Source of the DNA: Psychrobacter aquaticus CMS 56
GTDB lineage: Bacteria; Pseudomonadota; Gammaproteobacteria; Pseudomonadales; Moraxellaceae
Direction of reading: 5' to 3'
DNA: 64,000 nucleotides
Assembly (NCBI RefSeq): GCF_000471625.1
Contig: NZ_AUSW01000035.1
Span: 186,001 to 250,000, forward strand
The notes under the pieces were generated by a model that had not been told where the DNA came from, did not search any database, and saw only the letters and a program-made list of their open reading frames with translations. A program made the translations under genes and the position numbers. Of the stretch, positions 27,129-35,296 are shown in pieces (the stretch's first letter is position 1; the number at the start of each line of letters is the position of its first letter).

Positions 27129-27965
27129 ATGAGTTTTCGCCATCAGTATGTCATCGGCGACTTGCAAGGCTGTCATGCCGCATATCGTCAGTTGCTAAAG
27201 TCGTTGGATTTTGATCCTAACCAAGATAAGTTGTGGTTCGCTGGTGATTTGGTGGCACGTGGTGAAGATTCATTAAATACGCTGCGTGATGTCAAAGCCT
27301 TGTGTGAGCAAGGTGCGGCCGCAACCGTACTTGGTAATCATGACCTGAATTTACTGGCTGTGTGGCGCGGTGCAACGAAAATCAAGAAAAAAGATAAGAC
27401 CGCACCGATTTTTGCTGCCCATGATGGCGATGAGTTGCTTGAATGGTTACGGCATCAGCCGATTCTGGCGTATCCTGACGAGCATACGGTGCTGGTACAT
27501 GCTGGCATTCCACCGCATTGGAGTATTGAGGCCGCCGCAAACTATGCACAGCAGTTAGAGGCGCAGCTCCAAGGCAGTCTGGCGCAGCTTGATCGGTTGT
27601 TGCCGAATTTATACAGCAAAACTGCTGATGAATGGCATCCGGACATCAATGGTTTTACCAAGATGCGTGCGATTGCCAATTATTTTACTCGTATGCGCTT
27701 ATGCAAACAGGATGGGTCGCTTGAGTTTGTTTTTACAGCAGGATTAGATGAACCGATGCCTGAGGGTTTTTTGCCTTGGTTTGAATGGCATATACCTCGT
27801 ACACGTAAGATATTGTTTGGTCATTGGGCAGCGTTGCAAGGTGAGGTCGATTTGCCTTATGCCCGTGCGCTTGATGGCGGCTGCGTTTGGGGCAACTATC
27901 TATTGGCGTACAGATTGAGTGACGGTAAAGTAATAACGTCAAGTGCGCAGTGCCCAAAACCATAG
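27129..27965 (+). CDS. apaH: Bis(5'-nucleosyl)-tetraphosphatase, symmetrical
   Basis: Hydrolyses Ap4A to two ADP, and in E. coli removes Np4 caps from RNA. Metallophosphatase motifs are intact: IGDLQGCHAAY, WFAGDLVARGEDS, VLGNHDLNLLAV, LVHAGIPPHW and KILFGHWAALQGE. Length 278 aa fits ApaH. The usual apaG gene is absent between rsmA and apaH. SD GAGGT precedes ATG 27129. Confidence 0.95.
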   Translation: MSFRHQYVIGDLQGCHAAYRQLLKSLDFDPNQDKLWFAGDLVARGEDSLNTLRDVKALCEQGAAATVLGNHDLNLLAVWRGATKIKKKDKTAPIFAAHDGDELLEWLRHQPILAYPDEHTVLVHAGIPPHWSIEAAANYAQQLEAQLQGSLAQLDRLLPNLYSKTADEWHPDINGFTKMRAIANYFTRMRLCKQDGSLEFVFTAGLDEPMPEGFLPWFEWHIPRTRKILFGHWAALQGEVDLPYARALDGGCVWGNYLLAYRLSDGKVITSSAQCPKP

Positions 27966-28017
27966 CGAACGGTTAAAAATCAATGTCTTAAAGCGTGTTT
28001 AGACATTCGATTCGACC

Positions 28018-28194
28018 CTAGGGCATGTCCTCAATTCAATCGATAATCATCTAAATGGACTAAAAATGGCTAAATTTTGTCAAACTGCGTCAAATAGCTA
28101 GGTAATATCTCAATATTATCGGCGCTATTTTCCTTGTTTGACGGCATATTTATCTCATTTTTATCACCATTTCTGAAATGAGGGTACGCCCTAG
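28018..28194. mobile_element. 177-bp MITE-like element, copy 1 (family C)
   Basis: Starts and ends with CTAG and has terminal inverted repeats: CTAGGGCATGTCCTCAATTC at the left, and at the right the complement of CTAGGGCGTACCCTCATTTC. It has no coding potential. The element at 43112-43288 is exactly the same length, has the same CTAG ends, related termini and shared internal blocks (AAAATGGCTAAATTTT; ATTTATCTCATTTT). CTAG flanks would fit the YTAR target duplications of the IS5 group, so an IS5-type transposase may mobilise it (inference). Confidence 0.8.
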
Positions 28195-28283
28195 TAATTC
28201 TGTCAGTGCCATGGTCGAATCTTCAATCACATCTTTATGGTATTAGAGAGCACATCAATCCTCAAACCACCAAGACTGTCCAT

Positions 28284-30737
28284 TTAACTGGGCAGTTTTG
28301 GTGGTTTTGGTGGTTTTGGTAGTGGTGTTTTGACGTCACCAGTCGTTTTGCTATCAGGAACGCTAGGATTTTGCTCATTACCACTAACATCACTAGTATC
28401 GTGGTCAAAAGTGTTCAGCGTTTTGGTCTCTTTATCATACTGAATATCATCAGTATAAGGCATGCTATTTAATTCTGCATCAACCAAACCATCATCAAGT
28501 TCTACGATCTTGTCTGAAACATTCGGAGGCTGGGTAGCGTCTTTTTCTGGTTGATTGTCATAGTATATATCGGTGCTCGTTTGCCCGTTTTGCGCACTAG
28601 CTTGCTTAGATTCAGGCAGTATTCTGACATCAGACAATCGCCTGACTACGTAATTGCTGGGTAAGGGTTTTCCACCTTTTTGCGCTGAGGTATCATCAAA
28701 GATCATGTGTCCTTGGCTATCGATACGGGCGTACTTCATGGGTTTGTCACGTGGCCAAAAAAAGTCAGAAGGATGGCTAATAATGTGACCAAACACGAGC
28801 TTTGTTAAGCGTCCCCATTCAAAGAACTGCACTTCTTTAGAGCGTAATGCCACAAACAATGCTAGCGAAAAGCTGACTGTCAGGTTGACCATACCGATTA
28901 GCGCCACGCCAAGCAGCGATAATAAAATAATATTCCAGCTCATTTGGTCAGCAGAGATGTTGAATAAACCATGTGCTAAGTTTGCCGAGGCAAAAGCAAT
29001 ATGTCGAATATCAATCGGCAGCCCAAATATGAAGCCAATGGTTGCCGTACTTCCTAGGAAAACCCCGAATAAAAAGTTACCCATGATAGCGCCTAAGTTG
29101 GCTTCTACAAAGTCGCCCAAACGCTTGAGCCATGAGGGTGGCAATATAGCCTTCAATAACCTATGACGCTGGATACGCGCCCCCACATGATTATAGACCG
29201 CTAGGTTGTCATAGTAACCGGCAATCAGACCAGACAAAAACAAATACACCCCAGCAATGGCAGCATGAGGAAGGGCCAGTGAGTGAAACGGGTCAATATC
29301 ATGGAGTAAGTGGCTAGCTTGTTCAGAACCAATCATCGGCGTGCCAGTATACTGCAACCATGCAAAAGAGATCAAAAGAGCAACAGGAATTGCCATCATG
29401 ACGTTACCCATAATGGCAATAAATTGAGTACGTAAAATATCAACGACCAATTCTGAGAGCTTAGTCAATTGATGGGATTTTTTGCCAGAACTCTCAGAGA
29501 TGGTAGAGGCAATCGCTGCCGCCGTCATAGCTGGCTGTTTGGTCGCGACTGTCCCACGAATCACATGAATGAATACAAAGCCCAAACCATAAATCATGCT
29601 ATTAAGAAACGCTCGTCCTATCGGTGCAAGGGCCAGCTCATATGTCACTACTTTGGTAGTGGCCATAAAAGCGATGACAAAGCCGCCAATCGAGGCTTTT
29701 TTAAACATTTTCCGATAGCCTGCTTTATCAGTACTGATATAATGCTCACCAACGCGGCTGGCATTTTCTGTGACTTTACGGGAGAGCAATTTGGTATTGT
29801 TGTCGATCAGATAAATAATGCTATAGCGTCGATTGGCAGTGGTAATCAGCGTTTGTATCAGCTCAATTATGGCGTTGTCACGCTTTTGAGCATTTTCTGT
29901 CACCAGTTCAGTGAGAATACGTATTCGTTGCAAACTTTGATCCAAACGCAGCATCATATTGGTTAAACGAATAGAGATACCGGTTTTGTAAATACGTTTT
30001 CGTACGGTGGCAACGATATCTTCGCACTGCTCAATCATGACCAACAAAGGTGCAGAATCAACCGCATTTTCGGGGGTGATATCGGTTAACGTATCAAGCT
30101 CATGCGCTTGTCTATATTGATTGACAAATAGCACTGCTTCTTGATTTTGAGCAACAAAAGACGCTGAGTAATTCAGTATTTGGGGGTAAGACTCCATCAA
30201 ATCGGGATGTAAGCCAATACCGCTGATACGATAAGATAAAATAATAATAGCGTTTAAAATACTGTTTTTGGCAGTGGCGACTAAGTCTAAGTGCTTTTCT
30301 TCTACTTTGAGTAAGGCAACCAGCTCATCCCATTTTTCTTTTTCGATATTGGCAAGCCAGCGTTCATCAGAACGCTTATTAAATAAATAACCAACCAGCT
30401 CAACGACTGAGTCTTCTTGAGGTAACAGTGGTAAAAACCGATGACCGACCAAGCGGCGCAAACTGATAAAAAACCCCTGATCCGACATGATACCAGTATC
30501 GGTATAAAGAGAGATTTGACGATATTGGATAATCAGTCTTAGGACAAAGCTAGATAGTCCATCTCCGTATTCTGGATGCTGACGCAGGATATCAATCAGT
30601 GATTGGATATTTTCATTGGCTAATTCAGTCTCCTTTTCACTCGCTCGTAGCTCATCTATTAAGCGTTTAAGTACCGCAGCATCAGGTACGTCGCTTAGGG
30701 CAGTAATCTGCTGTAAAATGCGTTTTAATTCTGACAC
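28284..30737 (-). CDS. Gcr-type 'site-specific recombinase' family membrane protein
   Basis: An 817-residue member of the SpecificRecomb family (PF10136; Neisseria 'gcr'). The family name is historical: no known recombinase motif is visible. The N-terminal ~330 residues are soluble and helical. The middle (~350-670) carries several membrane segments (e.g. FIAIMGNVMMAIPVALLISFAW, GLPIDIRHIAFASANLAHGLFNIS). The last ~140 residues are acidic, non-conserved, and end in a proline-rich PLPKPPKPPKLPS encoded by a tandem GGTTTTGGT-type repeat. GTG start at 30737 with AAAGGA 6 nt upstream. Function unknown. Confidence 0.82.
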   Translation of the reverse strand: MSELKRILQQITALSDVPDAAVLKRLIDELRASEKETELANENIQSLIDILRQHPEYGDGLSSFVLRLIIQYRQISLYTDTGIMSDQGFFISLRRLVGHRFLPLLPQEDSVVELVGYLFNKRSDERWLANIEKEKWDELVALLKVEEKHLDLVATAKNSILNAIIILSYRISGIGLHPDLMESYPQILNYSASFVAQNQEAVLFVNQYRQAHELDTLTDITPENAVDSAPLLVMIEQCEDIVATVRKRIYKTGISIRLTNMMLRLDQSLQRIRILTELVTENAQKRDNAIIELIQTLITTANRRYSIIYLIDNNTKLLSRKVTENASRVGEHYISTDKAGYRKMFKKASIGGFVIAFMATTKVVTYELALAPIGRAFLNSMIYGLGFVFIHVIRGTVATKQPAMTAAAIASTISESSGKKSHQLTKLSELVVDILRTQFIAIMGNVMMAIPVALLISFAWLQYTGTPMIGSEQASHLLHDIDPFHSLALPHAAIAGVYLFLSGLIAGYYDNLAVYNHVGARIQRHRLLKAILPPSWLKRLGDFVEANLGAIMGNFLFGVFLGSTATIGFIFGLPIDIRHIAFASANLAHGLFNISADQMSWNIILLSLLGVALIGMVNLTVSFSLALFVALRSKEVQFFEWGRLTKLVFGHIISHPSDFFWPRDKPMKYARIDSQGHMIFDDTSAQKGGKPLPSNYVVRRLSDVRILPESKQASAQNGQTSTDIYYDNQPEKDATQPPNVSDKIVELDDGLVDAELNSMPYTDDIQYDKETKTLNTFDHDTSDVSGNEQNPSVPDSKTTGDVKTPLPKPPKPPKLPS

Positions 30738-30935
30738 ATCGCATCCTTTATTATGGTTGTTTCAAGCGTTTTTATTACCCAATAATGGTCATGGTGCAAT
30801 GGGTTATAGCGACCAAACCGGCTAAAAATCGGTAATAGGTAATGTTTTAATTTGATCAGAGGGACACTTTGTCTTGTGCTATTTTAATCGTAACCATGCC
30901 TCAATAGTTAATTATTTTGTTAGCAGTTATTTTGA

Positions 30936-30969
30936 CAAAAAAAAGGACAGTTAGGTAACTGTCCTTTTC
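30936..30969 (-). terminator. Terminator of the first acyl-CoA dehydrogenase gene
   Basis: AAAAGGACAGTTA / TAACTGTCCTTTT perfect 13-bp arms around two bases, followed on the minus strand by a run of T. Confidence 0.9.
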
Positions 30970-31003
30970 ATTAAAGTAATCATAAAATTATGGTAATGAG
31001 GGC

Positions 31004-32788
31004 CTAGCTGGCAGGCACATCAAAGTAGTCAAGATCAAAATTCATCATCGGATCACTACCAGCTTTAACCATTTGTGCGTGAGCATCAATACGTGGTAAG
31101 ACACGACCGATGAAGTAATCAGCAAGCTTGGCTTTATTGGTATAAAAATCACCTTCTTTACCATGTGCCGCTTCAACCATTAATGCAAACATGTATGAGT
31201 AAGCGAGGTAGCCAAAAGCATGCATGTAATCTACAGCACAGCCGTTGATCTCGTTTTTACGTTCACCAATATTACTCAGAACCGTGTTGGTTAAGGTTTC
31301 AATCGTATCGGCAGCATCTAGCGTGGCTTGTTTGATACCATGATCTGCCTGCATATTGCTGACGAAATCACGAATCTCACCCAAGAAATGCGTGACATAT
31401 TTACCATTATTACGAGCCACTTTACGACCTAATAGGTCAAGGGCTTGAATACCGTTGGTGCCTTCATAAATTTGCGCAATACGGGTGTCGCGAACGATTT
31501 GTTCCATACCCCATTCGCGGATATAGCCATGACCACCAAAAACTTGCTGGCAATCAACCGTGGCTTCTAATGCTTTATCCGTCAAAAAAGCTTTGGCAAC
31601 GGGCGTGAGTAGCGCCACACGAGCGGCTGCTGCTTGTGCTGACTCAGGATCGGTACTAAATTTCTCTTCGTCAAGGTTTTTGGCGACATACATGGCAAAG
31701 CAACGAGACGCTTCGGTATTGACTTTGGCATTCAATAGCATACGGCGTACATCAGCGTGATGAATGATTGCATCAGCTGGCTTTTCTGGGCTTTGCAGTT
31801 GTGTATCGCTACGGCCTTGACCGCGGTCATTGGCATAAAGCGCTGCGTTTTGATAAGCAAGCTCAGAACCGCCAAGACCTTGTAAGCCCATGGTGACGCG
31901 CTCATAGTTCATCATGATGAACATTGAAGCCAGCCCCGTGTTTTCTGCGCCTACCATCCAGCCTTTAGCATTATCGAAGTTCATCACGCAAGTAGCAGAG
32001 GCTTTGATACCCATTTTGTGCTCAATTGAGCCAACTGCTAGGGTATTGCGCGCGCCCAAGCTACCATCTTCATTGACCAAGAATTTTGGTACGACAAATA
32101 GCGAAATGCCTTTTGAGCCTTCTGGTGCATTAGGCGTCTTTGCCAATACCAAGTGAATGATGTTCTCAGTTAAATCATGCTCACCGCCAGTGATAAAGAT
32201 TTTGGTGCCAGAGATATCGTAGCTGCCATCCTCATTAGGCACGGCTTTGGTTTTAATGATACCTAGGTCAGTACCCGCATGTGGCTCTGTCAGACACATA
32301 GTACCAGCCCACTCGCCGTTGTACATTTTTTCTAGATACGTCTGTTTTTGCTCTTCAGAGCCAGCGGCATTCAGACAAAGCGTCGCCCCAACGGTTAGGT
32401 TAGGATAAAGAGCAAATGACTGATTGGCCGTAAAAATCATCTCTTCAGTCAGCATGGTGACCATTTTTGGAAAACCTTGACCACCGTATTCTGCATTGCC
32501 ACTTAAACCGACCCAGCCTGATTCAGCGTACTGCTTGTAGGCTTCTTTAAAGCCAGTTGGTGTGGTCACAACGCCATCACCTTCAAAGGTTGCGCCTTCT
32601 TCGTCACCACTGCGGTTGATAGGTAAAAGAACGTTTTTTGAAAGTTTTGCCATTTCTTCCAAAATCATATCGACCGTTTGCATGTCGACATGTGCCAAGT
32701 TTTCGTTGCTTTGCCAAAATTCTGGCGCTTTAAACACATCATTTAAGATAAAGCGCATGTCATTAAGAGGGGCATTATAAACAGCCAT
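31004..32788 (-). CDS. Acyl-CoA dehydrogenase (DmdC/FadE-like, long form), paralogue 1
   Basis: FAD-dependent oxidation of an acyl-CoA. The long form (594 aa) carries the extra C-terminal Acyl-CoA_dh_C domain found in DmdC-type enzymes. Motifs: MCLTEPHAGTDLG and KIFITGGEHDLTENIIHLVLA (flavin/substrate loop), MGIKASATCVMNFD, VFGGHGYIREWGMEQIVRDTRIAQIYEGTNGIQALDL (catalytic base region). ATG 32788 is preferred with AAAGGA 6 nt upstream. The similar paralogue upstream on the same strand suggests different chain-length preferences; the actual substrate is not shown. Confidence 0.9.
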   Translation of the reverse strand: MAVYNAPLNDMRFILNDVFKAPEFWQSNENLAHVDMQTVDMILEEMAKLSKNVLLPINRSGDEEGATFEGDGVVTTPTGFKEAYKQYAESGWVGLSGNAEYGGQGFPKMVTMLTEEMIFTANQSFALYPNLTVGATLCLNAAGSEEQKQTYLEKMYNGEWAGTMCLTEPHAGTDLGIIKTKAVPNEDGSYDISGTKIFITGGEHDLTENIIHLVLAKTPNAPEGSKGISLFVVPKFLVNEDGSLGARNTLAVGSIEHKMGIKASATCVMNFDNAKGWMVGAENTGLASMFIMMNYERVTMGLQGLGGSELAYQNAALYANDRGQGRSDTQLQSPEKPADAIIHHADVRRMLLNAKVNTEASRCFAMYVAKNLDEEKFSTDPESAQAAAARVALLTPVAKAFLTDKALEATVDCQQVFGGHGYIREWGMEQIVRDTRIAQIYEGTNGIQALDLLGRKVARNNGKYVTHFLGEIRDFVSNMQADHGIKQATLDAADTIETLTNTVLSNIGERKNEINGCAVDYMHAFGYLAYSYMFALMVEAAHGKEGDFYTNKAKLADYFIGRVLPRIDAHAQMVKAGSDPMMNFDLDYFDVPAS

Positions 32789-33112
32789 AAACATTCCTTT
32801 GGTTTAATTGAATAAAATGGGCGTTGTTAAGATTATCAACTGTTTTTTTGAGGTAACCTTAGCGATTCATAACCAAAGTTTAACAAATAAGCGGGTGAGC
32901 GAGTGTATTTCTTCGTGAATTGTGCGTACACCAAAACTTAGCAATCGCTATTGCAGAGCCGTTGCTATCAGAAGCTACAAAAAAGTTATCCCAGTCTCGC
33001 TGACTCTCTTTTATATTGACCTGATTATATAAGTAGCCATACAAAGCAAATCGGCAACATACCGAAGTATATTGCCGACAGACATATCTTGCTAAAGATT
33101 TGAACCTTTTAA
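32789..33112. other. Intergenic region between the two acyl-CoA dehydrogenase genes
   Basis: 324 bases with no gene. It contains a partial copy of repeat family A (32953-33029). No clear terminator of the upstream gene was seen. Confidence 0.5.
32953..33029. repeat. Dispersed repeat family A, partial copy
   Basis: Right part AGCTACAAAAAAGTTATCCC, then AGTCTCGCTGACTCTCTTTTATATTGACC, nearly identical to the complement of the left part of the copy at 38041-38186, ending in ATTATA. The left terminus is not recognisable. Confidence 0.75.
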
Positions 33113-34906
33113 TTAAAAGGCGAACTGCTCAACATCCATGCTCATGTACGGCTCGACACCCGTGCTGATACGCTGTGCGTAAGTCGTCGTACGTGGTAAT
33201 AGCTTGGTAAAGTAGAACTGTGCCGTTTTGAGTTTGGCATCATAAAAGGCGTGTTCGCTGTTGCCTTTAGCAATTTCGGTTTGAGCGATCAGTGCCATAC
33301 GTGCCCATAAATAAGCTTGGGTCACATAACCACTAAAGTACATGTAATCAACGGCTGCACCGCCAACGGCTTCTGGATTTTCAGCAGCTTGCTTGCCAAT
33401 TTCAGTGGTCAATTCGCCCCATTGTTTAATGTGGTTGAGAAGGGGCGTAATAAACTGCTCCATGGCTTCATTGTCTTTATTGTCATCACAGAACTGCTGA
33501 ATCACATTGGTAAAGTTGACCAGTAATTTACCTTGTGAGCCCAACACTTTACGGCCAATCAAATCTAGCGATTGGATCTGAGTGGTGCCTTCATAGATAC
33601 AAGAAATAGTCGTATCACGGACGTTCTGCTCTAAGCCATACTCCGTACAGAAACCACTACCGCCTAATATCTGTACGCCGTGACCTGCCGCTTCTAGTCC
33701 AGTTTCGGTTAGGAACGCTTTACCGATTGGGGTTAGTAAAGACAGCATTTGGTTGGCATATTCTTGTGCCTCACCTTCGCCTTTAGCGACGGTATCAGCG
33801 AACTGAGACATATAACCTATAAGAGCACGTCCACCCTCGGCAAAGGCTTTGGTCGTCAATAACATATCACGGACGGCAGGGTGCACAATGATAGGATCAG
33901 CAGGTTTTTCAGGCGCTTTAGTACCGTCTAAAGAACGAAATGCTAGGCGATCTTTTGCAAACGCTAAGCCACCTTGAAAGGCAAATTGAGCCGCAGTAAC
34001 ACCTTGAATAGCTGTGCCAATACGTGCCACATTCATAAAGGTGAACATCGCATTCAGACCGCGATTTTCTTCACCGATCAAGAAACCAGTCGCCCCGTCG
34101 TAGTTCATGACACAAGTGGCCGATGCTTTGATACCCATTTTGTGCTCAATTGAGCCACAAGAGACAGCATTACGCGCGCCTAAACTATGATCGTCATTGA
34201 CCATAAATTTAGGTACAACGAACAAAGATAAGCCTTTGGTACCAGCAGGTGCATTTGGAAGACGAGCCAAAACAATATGGATAATATTGTCAGACATATC
34301 GTGCTCACCGGCTGAAATCCAAATTTTGCTGCCTTTGATGTTATAAGTGCCGTCATCGTTAGGTTCAGCTTTGGTGCGAACTAAGTTTAGATCAGAACCA
34401 CACTGCGGCTCGGTCAAACACATCACACCTGTCCATTCGCCCGCTATCAAGTTTGGCAGATACTTTTGTTTTTGTTCATCCGTACCATGATGCTCAAGCG
34501 TTGCCATGCAGCCCTCTGATAGACCAGGGTACATACCAAATGACCAGTTGGCCGTGCCTATAATTTCAGAGATAGCTGAATTGAGTGACATTGGCATGTT
34601 TTGACCGCCAAACTCCTCTTCGGCAGTTAAAGAGGTAAAGCCAAGCTCACAGTACTGCTTGTAGGCTTCTTTAAAGCCTTTAGGCGTGGTTACTTCACCA
34701 TTACTAAAATGACAGCCTTCAGCGTCACCGCTTTGGTTTAGAGGCGACAGCTCGTTTTCAGCAAAGCTTGCAGCAGTTTCAAGATAGCTGTCTACGATGT
34801 CCGCTTCAACATGAGCGTAATCATTCATGGTTTGATAATGAGCAGTACTGTTCAAAAGCTCATGCATGACAAATTTGATATCGCGTAGGGGTGCTTTATA
34901 TTGCAT
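33113..34906 (-). CDS. Acyl-CoA dehydrogenase (DmdC/FadE-like, long form), paralogue 2
   Basis: 597-residue paralogue of the gene downstream, with the same domain order. It starts MQYKAPLRDIKFVMHELL. Motifs: MCLTEPQCGSDLNLVRTKAEP, KIWISAGEHDMSDNIIHIVLARLPNAP, KMGIKASATCVMNYDGATGFLIGEEN, QILGGSGFCTEYGLEQNVRDTTISCIYEGTTQIQSLDLIGRKVL. The Glu in YEGTTQIQS corresponds to the family catalytic base. The ~318-base gap between the two genes holds a repeat, so they may be separate transcription units despite their common origin. Confidence 0.9.
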   Translation of the reverse strand: MQYKAPLRDIKFVMHELLNSTAHYQTMNDYAHVEADIVDSYLETAASFAENELSPLNQSGDAEGCHFSNGEVTTPKGFKEAYKQYCELGFTSLTAEEEFGGQNMPMSLNSAISEIIGTANWSFGMYPGLSEGCMATLEHHGTDEQKQKYLPNLIAGEWTGVMCLTEPQCGSDLNLVRTKAEPNDDGTYNIKGSKIWISAGEHDMSDNIIHIVLARLPNAPAGTKGLSLFVVPKFMVNDDHSLGARNAVSCGSIEHKMGIKASATCVMNYDGATGFLIGEENRGLNAMFTFMNVARIGTAIQGVTAAQFAFQGGLAFAKDRLAFRSLDGTKAPEKPADPIIVHPAVRDMLLTTKAFAEGGRALIGYMSQFADTVAKGEGEAQEYANQMLSLLTPIGKAFLTETGLEAAGHGVQILGGSGFCTEYGLEQNVRDTTISCIYEGTTQIQSLDLIGRKVLGSQGKLLVNFTNVIQQFCDDNKDNEAMEQFITPLLNHIKQWGELTTEIGKQAAENPEAVGGAAVDYMYFSGYVTQAYLWARMALIAQTEIAKGNSEHAFYDAKLKTAQFYFTKLLPRTTTYAQRISTGVEPYMSMDVEQFAF

Positions 34907-35296
34907 AACTTCCTGTCCTTTTTAGAATACAACCGATGATAGTCAATGGTGAGTATATGCTGTGCCATCATCTAGCACCCAGCGTATGCCACTTGAATCT
35001 AACGAACTCAAATACGCGATAGGCAGTAACGCAGATTGACCAAATGATCGATTACATAAAATAGTATTGAAATAAATGGCGATTGTCAGAGTCGGCTTGA
35101 GGCTTGATGCGCTCTAACAAATTCACTATAAAAGATAGGCTTTCGTAGGCGATTATACAAGTTTGGTGACAGCACTGATAAGTCATGAACCCATCTTGCA
35201 TCGGCTATACAATCAACGTTAGGCGCTTAACGCGACTGCAATAACTCTATGAAAACACGAATGATATGGGTTAAGTAGGTGACAGTTAATCGTGGT
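34907..35296. other. Intergenic region, nothing recognised
   Basis: 390 bases upstream of the second acyl-CoA dehydrogenase gene. It should contain that gene's promoter. I found no gene, repeat-family member, strong hairpin or recognisable fatty-acid regulator site. Confidence 0.5.

Noticed and set aside
28284..28330. GGTTTTGGT tandem repeat as a CRISPR or satellite array
   Set aside because: It is short, has no spacers, and is the coding sequence for the Pro/Lys tail of the Gcr-like protein.
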